A stretch of 64,000 nucleotides of DNA from Maritalea porphyrae (GCF_027213965.1 NZ_JAPWGX010000005.1:153236-217235); one strand, 5' to 3'; shown: positions 17,547 through 27,022, numbered from the stretch's first letter. The notes: generated from the letters alone by a model not told the origin. Translations and numbers: made by a program.

Positions 17547-18758
17547 TCAGTTAGAATTCATGACACTATTATAGACACCAATCGTGGCAAAGCCATCTGC
17601 TAAGTGCCCGTGGCGTTTTTGCCATTGCCGCAGTGCATCTTGGCTAATTGGACCAAAGCGTCCATCCAGTTTATCGGCGTAAAAACCAAGCTTCATCATT
17701 CGCTTTTGCAGTTCTATCCTTTGCTGACGGTTTAGGAATTTTGCTTGCCGGGGCCAACTGTTCACAAATGGCCCTGCCCCTTTAAGTCGATCCGTCAAAT
17801 GGGCGACTGCCAACGCATAAGAATCCGCAAAGTTATAGCCTTTGAGTGCCAAATAATTCTGTGTCATCAAAAATTTAGGCCCACCGGCCCCAGCTGGCAC
17901 ATATAAAAAGACCTGCTCGTCCAAATCCCCAAATTTGCGCCGCTTGACCCTTGTAACGCCACGCTCTGCAAAAAATGAAATGGATCGTAATTGAGTTCGG
18001 CCAGCCAACATATAGTCAAACCCTTTTGGAAGATCGACTTCATAGCCCCAATCTTGGCCTGGCTGATAACCAACACCCAATAGCCATTTTGCGCTAGACG
18101 CTAACGCATCGCCTAGTGAGCCGTGCGGGTCGCGTTTGCCATCCCCATCAAAATCCGTTCCATGGGTCAGGAAAGCACTTGGCATAATCTGCAAATGACC
18201 AAGAGCACCCGCCCATGAGCCCTTTAAGCCAGATACTGGTGCCTCGCCGCGCGCATAAATCTGTAGTGCGGCGATCAGCTCGGCTTCGTCCAGCTTTACC
18301 CGACCACGCCTTTGATGCACCAGGCTAAACAGCGAACGCAAAACCGGCTTGAAATAGCGATCATTATTCATGATCGCACCATAATCGGTCTCAACACCCC
18401 AAATGGCTGCCAACATGTATGGATCAACTCCATATGCATTGCCAACACGATTGAAAAGCGCCTCGTTTTTGCCAAACGCGGAACGCCCACGTTCAATCCG
18501 ATCTGCGGTGATGCGCTGATCCAAATAAGACCAAACCGGCTTTTCAAATTCAGGCTGGCTGCCTTGGGACACTTTTATTGATGGGTCAGGTTTTAAGCCC
18601 TTTGTTGCTGCGCGATAAACTGTTTTGGGTATGCCTGCCGACAGTGCTTTTTTCTCAAAGCCAACCAAAAATTGGTCAAAGCTCTCTTGAGGGGCAGAAA
18701 ACGCCACCCCAGAAAACGCTGCATAGACAACAGCGAGAAAAACAACAACAAAGCGCAT
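17547..18758 (-). CDS. Lytic murein transglycosylase (MltB-like) with peptidoglycan-binding domain
   Basis: The 403-residue exported protein has a signal peptide ending near SGVAFSA, an SLT_2/MltB domain with catalytic Glu123 in AIWGVETDYGAI and SWAGALGHLQIMPSAF near 189-205, and a C-terminal PG_binding_1 domain (RIELQKRMMKLGFYADKLDGRFG). It cleaves the glycan strand of peptidoglycan to 1,6-anhydro-muropeptides. ATG at 18758 follows GGGAGG. It is the first gene of a pair with the DUF459 protein. Confidence 0.92.
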   Translation of the reverse strand: MRFVVVFLAVVYAAFSGVAFSAPQESFDQFLVGFEKKALSAGIPKTVYRAATKGLKPDPSIKVSQGSQPEFEKPVWSYLDQRITADRIERGRSAFGKNEALFNRVGNAYGVDPYMLAAIWGVETDYGAIMNNDRYFKPVLRSLFSLVHQRRGRVKLDEAELIAALQIYARGEAPVSGLKGSWAGALGHLQIMPSAFLTHGTDFDGDGKRDPHGSLGDALASSAKWLLGVGYQPGQDWGYEVDLPKGFDYMLAGRTQLRSISFFAERGVTRVKRRKFGDLDEQVFLYVPAGAGGPKFLMTQNYLALKGYNFADSYALAVAHLTDRLKGAGPFVNSWPRQAKFLNRQQRIELQKRMMKLGFYADKLDGRFGPISQDALRQWQKRHGHLADGFATIGVYNSVMNSN

Positions 18759-18799
18759 ATGGGCCTCCCAACGTCGTGGAGGGAATAATGACAGTTGTT

Positions 18800-19801
18800 T
18801 TAGCCCATTTCAGGGCGATCATTGCGCGTTAGGAGATATTTTTCCCAGCCGAACGCGTGCTCCACAATTTCCCGCAAATCATCATGTTTTGGCTCCCAGC
18901 CAAGCACAGAACGTGCGCGATCCGCTTGCGCAACGATGGCTGCAGGGTCACCAGCACGCCGTCCAGTTTCTTCGGCAACAAAGTCAACACCCGTCACTTT
19001 CTTGACCACATTGACCACCTCACGGACACTATAGCCACGTCCATAACCGCAATTCATTGTGGTGCTTTCGCCCCCATTGCGCAAATAGTCGAGCAGCAAC
19101 GCGTGTGCTTCGGCCAAATCGGTGACATGAATATAGTCCCGAATGCCTGTTCCATCAGGCGTATCGTAATCCGTGCCAAAAATCTTCATTTTGTCACGTT
19201 GCGCAAGAGCTGTTTGGCACGCCACCTTGATCAAATGTGTGGCCAAGGGGGTTGATTGGCCCGAGCGCCCTTGTGGGTCCGCCCCCGCAACGTTGAAGTA
19301 CCGCAACACGCCATATTTTATGTCATGGGAAAATGCTACGTCTTCCAACATCATTTCGCTCATTAGCTTGGAGCGCGCATATGGAGATTGTGGGCTAAGC
19401 GGATTATCTTCCCCAACGGGTTCCAAACCGGCCATGCCATAAACCGCAGCGGTAGATGAAAAAATGAAGTTCTTCACACCCGCGTTAACAGCAGCCTCAA
19501 TTAAATTTCGCGTCGTCGCCGTATTATTTTGATAGTACTTCAGCGGGTTCTCAACCGACTCGGGCACAACAATTGACCCGGCAAAATGCAAGATAGATTT
19601 GATGCCACGTTCCTGCAGCAGCGCGGTCACATTTTCAACATCGCCAGCATTGCCTTCAACAAAATCAACGCGGTCGTCGATGGCCCATTGGAAGCCTGTT
19701 GTCAGATTGTCTAATACAGTAACTTTTTCACCTGCATCCGCCAAACGCAAAACTGTATGCCCGCCAATATAGCCAGCACCGCCTGTCACCAAAATGCTCA
19801 T
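18800..19801 (-). CDS. galE: UDP-glucose 4-epimerase
   Basis: The 333-residue extended short-chain dehydrogenase has the NAD loop GGAGYIGGH at residues 7-15, Ser-Ser-Thr at 115-117 and the catalytic YARSK (Tyr141, Lys145). It interconverts UDP-glucose and UDP-galactose for exopolysaccharide or LPS. ATG at 19801 follows GAGGACG. It is divergent from galU, so both nucleotide-sugar genes share one 107-base promoter region. Confidence 0.93.
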   Translation of the reverse strand: MSILVTGGAGYIGGHTVLRLADAGEKVTVLDNLTTGFQWAIDDRVDFVEGNAGDVENVTALLQERGIKSILHFAGSIVVPESVENPLKYYQNNTATTRNLIEAAVNAGVKNFIFSSTAAVYGMAGLEPVGEDNPLSPQSPYARSKLMSEMMLEDVAFSHDIKYGVLRYFNVAGADPQGRSGQSTPLATHLIKVACQTALAQRDKMKIFGTDYDTPDGTGIRDYIHVTDLAEAHALLLDYLRNGGESTTMNCGYGRGYSVREVVNVVKKVTGVDFVAEETGRRAGDPAAIVAQADRARSVLGWEPKHDDLREIVEHAFGWEKYLLTRNDRPEMG

Positions 19802-19908
19802 TGCACGTCCTCAAACATTGTTAATCACTTCCCGTCTATCACTTGAAGGGTTGCGATTGCATTACACAATGACTAGTTGTGTTACAAATACTGTCAAAGG
19901 AAAACCCA

Positions 19909-20811
19909 TTGAGCAAAAAAGTCCGCACAGCCGTTTTTCCCGTCGCCGGCCTTGGCACACGCTTTCTGCCTGCGACCAAAGCCATGCCCAAAGAAATGCT
20001 GCCCGTTGTCGATAAGCCGTTGATTCAATATGCGGTTGATGAGGCACGTGAAGCCGGAATTGAGCACTTCGTATTTGTGACAGGTCGCAATAAGGGCGTT
20101 ATTGAAGACCATTTTGACCGGCAAGTTGAACTGGAAATCACCCTCCACCAACGTCAAAAACACGACATGTTGAAAATGTTGGGCGAAGGTTTGCCAAAAC
20201 CGGGCCAAACAAGTTTCACCCGCCAGCAGGAACCAATGGGCTTGGGACACGCGGTCTGGTGCGCGCGCGACATTGTGGGCAACGAACCCTTTGCGCTGCT
20301 GCTGCCGGACATGTTGATGCGGTCAAAACCGGGCGTTTTGAGCCAAATGATGGAAAGCTACAATGAGCGTGGCGGCAATATTATTGCTGTTGAAGAGGTT
20401 GAGCCAAACGATGTCAGCTCTTACGGCGTAGTTGGCCGCGGAGAAGGCCCGGACAAAGGCTTTGCAATCTCTGAGATGGTTGAAAAACCTGCGGTTGATC
20501 AAGCGCCCTCAAATCTTATTATTTCAGGCCGCTATATTTTGCAGCCCGAGGTGTTTGATCTCCTGAGCAAACAGTCCAAAGGCGCAGGCGGCGAAATCCA
20601 AATCACAGATGCCATGGTCACTTTGATGAATGAGCAAAACTTTACCGGCGTCAAATATGATGGTCACAGTTTTGACTGCGGATCTAAAGTTGGATTTCTC
20701 ACCGCCAATGTTATTTTTGCGATGGATCGCGACGATATTGCTGACGAATTTAAGCAAGAATTGCGTACAGTTGCGGCCCAATTGCTCAAAAACTTCTCTA
20801 TTGGCGACTAA
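19909..20811 (+). CDS. galU: UTP--glucose-1-phosphate uridylyltransferase
   Basis: The 300-residue enzyme makes UDP-glucose from UTP and glucose-1-phosphate. The N-terminal FPVAGLGTRFLPATKAMPKEMLP is the nucleotide-binding signature, VDKPLIQYAVDEA follows, and VEKP near 196 and DCGSKVGFL near 262 are conserved late motifs. The likely start is TTG at 19909, eight bases after AAAGGA; a GTG ten codons upstream has no ribosome site, and no ATG is available. Its 3' end overlaps the convergent barrel gene by 14 bases. Confidence 0.92.
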   Translation: MSKKVRTAVFPVAGLGTRFLPATKAMPKEMLPVVDKPLIQYAVDEAREAGIEHFVFVTGRNKGVIEDHFDRQVELEITLHQRQKHDMLKMLGEGLPKPGQTSFTRQQEPMGLGHAVWCARDIVGNEPFALLLPDMLMRSKPGVLSQMMESYNERGGNIIAVEEVEPNDVSSYGVVGRGEGPDKGFAISEMVEKPAVDQAPSNLIISGRYILQPEVFDLLSKQSKGAGGEIQITDAMVTLMNEQNFTGVKYDGHSFDCGSKVGFLTANVIFAMDRDDIADEFKQELRTVAAQLLKNFSIGD

Positions 20812-21982
20812 AACGCAAACCCGCTTCAAGCTTATGTGTGCGTAGAACCGCTGCGGGCTCTTCGCGGAACGCAAAACTGTAATTGGCAAAAGCAGACAAT
20901 TGCTTATTGGCCTGATATTGCACGCCAAGCCCGGCACGGCTGGTCAGTATCTGATCAACGCTTGATTGATAGTGCTGGCGTTCAACTTCACCAAACATAG
21001 AAATTTGGGTACGCGAATTCATCTGATGATTGAATGTAAGGCGTCCCGTGTCCACAATGCGCATCGGCTCGCCGGCAACAGTTGATGGGCTAACGCTCGT
21101 GTTCGCATCTAGACTGAATTGCGAGGTATCGGTTGCCTGCCATTGCAATGCAGCATTGTAAGTAAACGTTTGAACCGCATCCAAACTCGCATCGTCAAAT
21201 GTTTGGCGCAATTGCCCCAAAGAAATATCGCCGCGCAGCCGCTCGTCAAAATTCAATGAAGCACCGACCTGAGCTTCATAGGACCAATTGTTACGCGACG
21301 CGGCAAGAGCTGCGGACCCAGCATCATAGCGCGATCGGTTCAGCTGCGTATCCACAAATATCCCGATTTTAGGCGTGAGCTCGCGCGAAATGCGCCCACC
21401 GACCCCATAGGTCCAAGCATTATTCTCAGCGTTGGATTGCAGCGCACCATCATTTAACTGTGATGCTGCCGTCTGAGATCGACCAACAGACCCACGCAAT
21501 TGCACGCCCGTCTTGCTGAACTGGTGGCTGTAGCTGCCATTCAGACCAAGTTGTTGATCATGCCCACCAATTTTTACGCCTGTTGGCAGATCAGGATCGG
21601 ATGATTGAGGTTGAGAAAGATTATAGGACAAACCAAATCCCAACTGAGAATGCTGGTTCAGCTGCTGGCCAAAGTTGCTCTGCAACCCTAGTGATCTTGG
21701 CGTGAAATGCTCAGCACCCATTTGATCCAGCACCATATTGCCGCTTAGGCTAGCGGTAAAATCGTCGCCTTGTCTTTGCAAACTAAACTCAGGGGCTGCC
21801 ACAAGAAAATGGGACGTGGTGCCTGACGCATTTTCAAATCCACCGCGCAAACTGATCGCGCTCGTTAGATCCCAATCCCCTAAAACAGCCTGTGCATGGC
21901 TGATGGACGGCAATGTACCGACGCCAAAAAACAGAACAATCGCCAGTGATCGCCGCAAGCTGGCATTTGAGTTTGTTGACAC
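20798..21982 (-). CDS. Predicted outer-membrane beta-barrel protein (BBP2-like)
   Basis: The 394-residue protein has a signal peptide ending SISHAQA near residue 31, then alternating amphipathic strands rich in Gly, Ser, Asn and Gln (for example GLGVQYQANKQLSAFANYSF). It ends in LEAGLRFSRQ, where the aromatic residue near the terminus fits an outer-membrane barrel. It resembles the putative beta-barrel porin 2 family sometimes found near polysaccharide genes, in keeping with galE/galU next door. The start is GTG at 21982. The transported substrate is unknown. Confidence 0.65.
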   Translation of the reverse strand: MSTNSNASLRRSLAIVLFFGVGTLPSISHAQAVLGDWDLTSAISLRGGFENASGTTSHFLVAAPEFSLQRQGDDFTASLSGNMVLDQMGAEHFTPRSLGLQSNFGQQLNQHSQLGFGLSYNLSQPQSSDPDLPTGVKIGGHDQQLGLNGSYSHQFSKTGVQLRGSVGRSQTAASQLNDGALQSNAENNAWTYGVGGRISRELTPKIGIFVDTQLNRSRYDAGSAALAASRNNWSYEAQVGASLNFDERLRGDISLGQLRQTFDDASLDAVQTFTYNAALQWQATDTSQFSLDANTSVSPSTVAGEPMRIVDTGRLTFNHQMNSRTQISMFGEVERQHYQSSVDQILTSRAGLGVQYQANKQLSAFANYSFAFREEPAAVLRTHKLEAGLRFSRQ

Positions 21983-22237
21983 GTTTTTCGCCGCTCATGA
22001 TTGGAAAATCTTCTTTCGCATCCTGATATATTATGGTTAACGAACTGATAAAATCGACAAGCAGATTTTTAGAAAAACTGACGATATTCAAGGACTTGCA
22101 CTGCAGCGCAGGCCAACGCAATTGAGCATCACTCACCCCCGTTATTAACAGCTGATTAGCCTTAACGATGTACACTGCACCCAATTGAATTGACCTAGCG
22201 CCCGCGTATTTTGGGCTGCAGTAAGGAGTAAGGTCGC

Positions 22238-23005
22238 ATGGATTTAGCCACCATTCTGGGCATGTTAGCCGGCGCCGGCTTTATTTTCCTCGCCATCTTT
22301 ATGGGCGGTTCGATCACCCAGTTTATCGATCCACCATCCATGATGATTGTGGTCGGCGGCGGACTGGCTGCAACACTTATTCGTTTCCCACTCGCTGGCG
22401 TTGTAACCGCATTCGGAACCGGCGGCAAAGTTGCGTTTACCCACAAAAAAGTCGACCCGAGAGAGCTGATAGAACAAATCGCAGAAATGGGCGATATCGT
22501 ACGCAAAAATGGCCCACTTGGACTGGAAAACGTCGAGGTTGACGATGCAAACCTAAAAAAGGGCGCGCAATATATCGCTGATGGATATGACGCCGGGTTT
22601 ATTCGCGAAACAATGGAATTGGAACGCGATCAATTCACCACACGTTTGTCAGAGGGCCAACGCGTGTTCAAATCCTTGGGTGATGCGGCTCCAGCTTTTG
22701 GGATGATCGGCACACTTGTGGGCTTGGTGCAAATGTTGGCCAACATGTCTGACCCTGCAGCCATTGGCCCTGCGATGGCGATCGCTTTGTTGACCACACT
22801 CTATGGCGCGGTTTTGGCCAACCTTGTTTGTCTGCCGATTTCAGACAAACTCACAGCAAAACTAGCGCTTGAGGATATCAACCAAACCCTGATCATTGAC
22901 GGCATTATGTCGATCCGCGACGGCAAAAGCCCGGCACTCATCAAAGAGATGTTGACCGCCTATTTGCCTGAAAAAATGCGCGAGAGTTTGGATGAGGCGG
23001 CTTAA
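22238..23005 (+). CDS. motA: MotA/PomA-type stator protein
   Basis: The 255-residue protein has four membrane segments: about 5-20, 33-50, 148-170 and 180-200. The MotA signature is SLGDAAPAFGMIGTLVGLVQML near 146-167, followed by TTLYGAVLANLVCLP. It forms the ion channel ring around MotB that turns ion flow into torque. The form is PomA-like, short, with the cytoplasmic loop holding conserved charged residues. It precedes a MotB-type gene by 37 bases. No flagellar gene is visible in the window, so a flagellar or a gliding/other role cannot be told apart. Confidence 0.85.
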   Translation: MDLATILGMLAGAGFIFLAIFMGGSITQFIDPPSMMIVVGGGLAATLIRFPLAGVVTAFGTGGKVAFTHKKVDPRELIEQIAEMGDIVRKNGPLGLENVEVDDANLKKGAQYIADGYDAGFIRETMELERDQFTTRLSEGQRVFKSLGDAAPAFGMIGTLVGLVQMLANMSDPAAIGPAMAIALLTTLYGAVLANLVCLPISDKLTAKLALEDINQTLIIDGIMSIRDGKSPALIKEMLTAYLPEKMRESLDEAA

Positions 23006-23042
23006 AGCGGCCCAACAATATAATGACTAGAGGAACCAGATA

Positions 23043-23903
23043 ATGGGCAAAAAGAAAGAAAAGGCGGCTGGCGGGAGTGACATCCCCGAATGGCTCGTCA
23101 CATTTGCCGATCTCATGTCCATTCTGGTGTGTTTCTTTGTTTTGATCATTTCATTTTCCATTCAAGATGATGAAAAACTGCAGGTCGTTGCAGGCTCCAT
23201 GAAGGATGCATTTGGTGTCATCAAAACGGAAGCTAAAGCGGGTATTATTGAACGCGATGGCAACCCGCAACGTGATTTTGTGAAATCCGTTACAACTGAA
23301 GAGAGCACCAACCAAACCGAATTTGCCGAGATTAAACACAATGAACGCTCCAAACAGGGGCCAGAGGCAAATACCCACGATATTGAAAAGTCCGACGTGG
23401 AAACCCCGCGTGAGTTCGCTTTGGCCACAACAACCTTGCGTCAAGCCTGGCAAGAACTGCCTGATATTACCTTTGTTGCTGACAATTTGCTGATTGAGGA
23501 AACGGAAGAAGGACTGCACATCCAAATCGTGGACCAAGAAGGTCGCACCATGTTCCCTGAAGGATCAAAATATCCCTATGAGGTGACGCGCCAAGCTATC
23601 GCTATCATGACCCCAATTTTAAAAAGCTTGCCAAACCAAATTAGGGTCACCGGGCACACAGCCGCCGGCGCTTCTTACCACACGGCCTCCTATGGGCCTT
23701 GGGAACTATCATCTGATCGAGCGAATGTTGTGCGTCGCCTAATGGAAGAATTTGGCATGCCATCTGAGCGCATTTTTTCCGTGGTCGGCAAAGGGGACGC
23801 AGACCCACTCTTTCCAAACGATCCCTACCTTTCGGCAAATCGCAGAATATCAATTCTTGTGATGCAAGAAAGCCCACCGGTACCGATTGAGCTAAAACCA
23901 TAA
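23043..23903 (+). CDS. motB: MotB/PomB-type stator protein with OmpA domain
   Basis: The 286-residue protein has one N-terminal membrane helix with the ion-binding Asp23 in TFADLMSILVCFFVLIISF. A plug/linker of about 100 residues follows, then a C-terminal OmpA-like peptidoglycan-binding domain (IRVTGHTAAG, WELSSDRANVVRRLMEEFG, ANRRISILVM). It anchors the MotA channel to the wall. It is the second gene of the pair, ended by a strong terminator. The insert PWELSSDRA with a preceding HTASYG loop is usual for alphaproteobacterial forms. Confidence 0.87.
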   Translation: MGKKKEKAAGGSDIPEWLVTFADLMSILVCFFVLIISFSIQDDEKLQVVAGSMKDAFGVIKTEAKAGIIERDGNPQRDFVKSVTTEESTNQTEFAEIKHNERSKQGPEANTHDIEKSDVETPREFALATTTLRQAWQELPDITFVADNLLIEETEEGLHIQIVDQEGRTMFPEGSKYPYEVTRQAIAIMTPILKSLPNQIRVTGHTAAGASYHTASYGPWELSSDRANVVRRLMEEFGMPSERIFSVVGKGDADPLFPNDPYLSANRRISILVMQESPPVPIELKP

Positions 23904-23936
23904 AAAAAGGCGCCGAATGTGGCGCCCTTTTTTTTG
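23902..23936. terminator. Strong bidirectional terminator
   Basis: The inverted repeat GGCGCC (23909-23914) and GGCGCC (23921-23926) is flanked by seven A on the left and nine T on the right. It serves motAB on the plus strand and the nfeD operon on the minus strand. Confidence 0.9.
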
Positions 23937-23957
23937 CAATGCTAACGAATGCTTTTG

Positions 23958-24407
23958 TTAAACCGCTTCAACATGGAGCATGGTTGCCTCTACGGAGGTC
24001 ACTTTGACCTTGGTGCCTTTGGCCAATTCTGGCCCCGTGACCCGCCAAAAACTATCACCAACCTTTAACGATCCAATGCCATCAACGATGGGTTCATCAA
24101 GGCTAAAAACTTGCCCGATGAGCTTTTCGTTTCTGGCATTTAGAAATGGTCGGTCCGATACATCTTTGCGCCCTTTGAAGTATAGTGTCCAAACCGCAAC
24201 GCATGAAACTGAAAGTACAGCAAACAAAATCCACTGCATTTGCCAGTTCAATGCTTGTGTGAGCGTGGCCAAACCCACCAATACCGCAGCAAGGCCAAAC
24301 CAAACAAAAATACCACCAGGAACAACCAGTTCAATTGCCAACAGCACAAAACCGCCAATGACCCACGACCAGCCGCCATATTCAATAATCAGTGCCACTA
24401 GATCCAT
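23958..24407 (-). CDS. NfeD-family membrane protein
   Basis: The 149-residue protein has three membrane helices in the first 80 residues (starting WSWVIGGFVLLAIELVVPGG, then FGLAAVLVGLATL and WILFAVLSVSCVAVWTLYF). A C-terminal OB-fold of the NfeD type follows (LIGQVFSLDEPIVDGIGSLKVGDSFWRVTG). NfeD proteins partner SPFH/stomatin proteins in membrane quality control. Here the stomatin gene lies three bases upstream in the same operon, the classic pairing. Confidence 0.85.
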   Translation of the reverse strand: MDLVALIIEYGGWSWVIGGFVLLAIELVVPGGIFVWFGLAAVLVGLATLTQALNWQMQWILFAVLSVSCVAVWTLYFKGRKDVSDRPFLNARNEKLIGQVFSLDEPIVDGIGSLKVGDSFWRVTGPELAKGTKVKVTSVEATMLHVEAV

Positions 24408-24410
24408 CTT

Positions 24411-25370
24411 CTAGCTCTCCGAGTTGGGGACACGGCCCGTCTGGCGTTTGGGCTTATCGCCCCCAAATGCTTCACGCGCAATTTCAGCGATACCGCCAAC
24501 GGCGCCAATCACATTTGCCGCCTCTATTGGCATCATTAGAACCTTCTGATTTGGAGATTTGGCGATACTTTCAAGTGCCTTGATATAATTATTCGCAACA
24601 AAATAATTTACCGCCTGCACATCGCCCTGCGCGATCGCTTCAGAAACCATTTGGGTGGCCTTTGCTTCAGCTTCAGCTGCCCGTTCACGCGCTTCAGCAT
24701 CACGAAAAGCTGCTTCTTTGCGTCCTTCAGCTTCCAACACTTGCGCTTGCTTTTCGCCCTCGGCTTCCAAAATCGCGCTTTGTCGCTTCCCTTCGCTTTC
24801 CAAGATCGTCGCGCGTTTTTCCCGCTCAGCTTTCATTTGGCGAGCCATAGACTCAACCAGATCTTTGGGCGGATCAATGTCTTTGATCTCGATCCTCGTG
24901 ATTTTGACGCCCCATGGAGAAACGGCAGCGTCCACAACATGCAGCAAACGCTGATTAATCTCGTCACGGTTCGACAGCAATTCATCCAAATCCATCGAGC
25001 CCATCACTGTACGGATGTTGGTCATCGTCAGATTCAAAATCGCATGTTCAAGGTTGTTGACTTCATATGCAGCCGCCGCCGCATCCATCACTTGAAAAAA
25101 TGTCACGCCGTTCGCGGTAACGGTCGCATTGTCGCGGGTGATCACCTCTTGGTGAGGCACATCCAACACCTGCTCCATCATATTGATCTTGCGACCAACA
25201 CCATCCACAAATGGAATAATCAGGCTCAAACCAGGTCGCAATGTGCGCGTGTAACGCCCAAAACGTTCAATGGTGTAATTATACCCTTGGGTGACCGTTT
25301 TGACACCGGCAACAAGCACCATCACAACCAATACCGCGCCAACAATTATCGCGATTGAAAACCCGTCCAT
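24411..25370 (-). CDS. SPFH/Band 7 (stomatin-like) membrane protein
   Basis: The 319-residue protein has one N-terminal membrane helix, the SPFH domain (about residues 20-190; TVTQGYNYTIERFGRYTRTLRPGL), and a long charged Ala/Glu coiled coil (AEREKRATILESEGKRQSAIL, near 190-250). It resembles QmcA. These proteins form large membrane cages or microdomains with NfeD partners and can regulate proteases such as FtsH. Two consecutive ATG codons follow GGAG; the second, at 25370, has the better spacing. Confidence 0.87.
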   Translation of the reverse strand: MDGFSIAIIVGAVLVVMVLVAGVKTVTQGYNYTIERFGRYTRTLRPGLSLIIPFVDGVGRKINMMEQVLDVPHQEVITRDNATVTANGVTFFQVMDAAAAAYEVNNLEHAILNLTMTNIRTVMGSMDLDELLSNRDEINQRLLHVVDAAVSPWGVKITRIEIKDIDPPKDLVESMARQMKAEREKRATILESEGKRQSAILEAEGEKQAQVLEAEGRKEAAFRDAEARERAAEAEAKATQMVSEAIAQGDVQAVNYFVANNYIKALESIAKSPNQKVLMMPIEAANVIGAVGGIAEIAREAFGGDKPKRQTGRVPNSES

Positions 25371-25473
25371 CATATTCTCCAAACAATTCCGCTAACAATT
25401 ATCTAGGGACAATGGTCCCAAATCTCAAGAAACTCAACGTTTTCCTTTGTGAACGATCACATTTTGATTGCAA

Positions 25474-25487
25474 TTGATCTAGGTCAT
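25474..25487 (+). promoter_or_regulatory. FNR/FixK-type anaerobox
   Basis: TTGATCTAGGTCAT matches the alphaproteobacterial FNR/FixK consensus TTGAY-N4-RTCAA at all but the last position. It is centred about 70 bases before the start of the membrane gene at 25551, suggesting that gene responds to oxygen. Confidence 0.55.
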
Positions 25488-25550
25488 TTTTATTATGACA
25501 ATAACAATCAACTTAAAATTGCCAATCAATCGTCATCCAAAGGTGAACGC

Positions 25551-25991
25551 ATGCTCTATCCTATAGCCCTCATCACGCACTTGCTTTGCGCATGCGCCTT
25601 TATTGGTGTCGTTTTTTTTGAGGTGTTCATTCTTGAAGGCATGCGTCACCACATCTCGCATAGCACCATGGTCGAAATTGAAACCGGATTGGTAGCGCGC
25701 GCCCGCCAAATTATGCCTTACATCGTTGGTACACTGTTCCTAAGCGGCGGTTATTTGGGATACACACAATTCCAGGGTATGGGCGTACTCTGGCAAGACA
25801 GCTTCTCGATTTTGCTTAGCATCAAAATTTTGCTTGCACTCAGTGTGCTGGGACATTTCGTCTGGGCACTGACCAACGCAAAAAACGGATGTATGAACTC
25901 TACCAAGTTTCAACTAACCCACATTAGCGTGTTTACCCACATGGTGCTGATCGTCATTTTAGCAAAGGGTATGTTTTACTTCAGTTGGTGA
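25551..25991 (+). CDS. Four-helix membrane protein, CopD-like
   Basis: The 146-residue protein has four predicted membrane helices, starting LYPIALITHLLCACAFIGVVFFEVF, then MPYIVGTLFLSGGYLGY, FSILLSIKILLALSVLGHFVWAL and LTHISVFTHMVLIVILAKGMF. Histidines lie in or near helices 1, 3 and 4, a pattern shared with CopD and other heme- or copper-handling membrane proteins. ATG at 25551 follows AAAGGTGA; a longer reading from 25449 would run through the FNR-type box. It converges on hemH with five bases between stops, so a link to heme or respiration is suggested but unproven. Confidence 0.55.
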   Translation: MLYPIALITHLLCACAFIGVVFFEVFILEGMRHHISHSTMVEIETGLVARARQIMPYIVGTLFLSGGYLGYTQFQGMGVLWQDSFSILLSIKILLALSVLGHFVWALTNAKNGCMNSTKFQLTHISVFTHMVLIVILAKGMFYFSW

Positions 25992-25996
25992 CCCGC

Positions 25997-27022
25997 CTAG
26001 AGCCAGCCCGAAAGCTCGCGTCGGACCACATCTTCGATCACCTGCATGCCCAACTCGCTATCGTTCAGACAAGGGATATAGGCAAAATGTTCACCGCCCG
26101 CGTCCATAAATTCTTCACGACCTTCCATGGCGATTTCTTCTAGTGTCTCAAGACAGTCAACAGAAAATCCAGGGGTTAAAATGGCGACCTTCTTGATCCC
26201 CTTTGCGGGCAACGCCTCAAGCGTTTTGTCCGTATAAGGCTGCAACCATTCTTCAGGCCCAAATCGGGACTGAAATGTCACCATCAATTTGTCTTCAGCC
26301 CAGCCAAGTTTTTCGCGCACCAGCCGCGTCGATTTATAGCATTGGCAATGATAGGGGTCGCCCTTCATCAAATAGCTTTTGGGCACCCCATGATAGGAAG
26401 TGATCACCAAGTCAGGCTCAAAATCAAGTTTGGCCAAACCATCTTCGATCGATTGTGCGATCGCATCAATATAGGCATCTGTTTCAAAATATGCAGGTGC
26501 TGTGCGCACTGCGGGTTGCCAGCGCATTTTTTTCAGCGCGTCAAAAGCTTTGTCATTGGCTGTCGCCGTCGTTGCCGCTGAATATTGTGGGTAGAGTGGC
26601 ACCAATAAAATCTTATCGCATCCTTGTGCCTGCAAAGCCTCAAGTTTGGACTGAGTGGATGGATTGCCATAGCGCATCGCATAATCGACAATCACATTTT
26701 CCTCGCCGGACATGGCAGCTTTTAGAGCTTGCACCTGACCTTCAGATATTACGCGCAGCGGACTGTCGTTTTTCTCTCGGTCCCAGATCTTGTCGTATGC
26801 AGCGCCAGATTTTTTTGGCCGCACCGTCAGAATGATACCGTTCAAAATCGGCCACCAAATCAGCTTCGGTATCTCAATTACCCGAGCGTCGGACAAGAAC
26901 TCTTTGAGATAACGACGCATAGACCAATAGTCGGTTGCATCAGGCGTTCCTAAATTCAACAAGAGAACGCCAACTTTTTTTGGCGCAACAGCGGGATGGT
27001 CTTTTGGAAGATGCGACGTCAT
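25997..27022 (-). CDS. hemH: Ferrochelatase
   Basis: The 341-residue enzyme inserts ferrous iron into protoporphyrin IX, the last step of heme b synthesis. Signatures are VGVLLLNLGTPDAT at the N-terminus, YAMRYGNPS near 138, VPLYPQYSAATTATAND near 164, ITSYHGVPKSYLMKGDPY near 208 (catalytic His) and the late FSVDCLETLEEIAMEG near 291. ATG at 27022 follows GAGGCAAA. No other heme synthesis gene is nearby. Confidence 0.95.
   Translation of the reverse strand: MTSHLPKDHPAVAPKKVGVLLLNLGTPDATDYWSMRRYLKEFLSDARVIEIPKLIWWPILNGIILTVRPKKSGAAYDKIWDREKNDSPLRVISEGQVQALKAAMSGEENVIVDYAMRYGNPSTQSKLEALQAQGCDKILLVPLYPQYSAATTATANDKAFDALKKMRWQPAVRTAPAYFETDAYIDAIAQSIEDGLAKLDFEPDLVITSYHGVPKSYLMKGDPYHCQCYKSTRLVREKLGWAEDKLMVTFQSRFGPEEWLQPYTDKTLEALPAKGIKKVAILTPGFSVDCLETLEEIAMEGREEFMDAGGEHFAYIPCLNDSELGMQVIEDVVRRELSGWL

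Noticed and set aside
24651..25358. A 235-codon plus-strand frame across the stomatin gene
   Set aside because: It is antisense to the clear SPFH coding sequence, whose protein motifs are intact. Composition explains the long frame.
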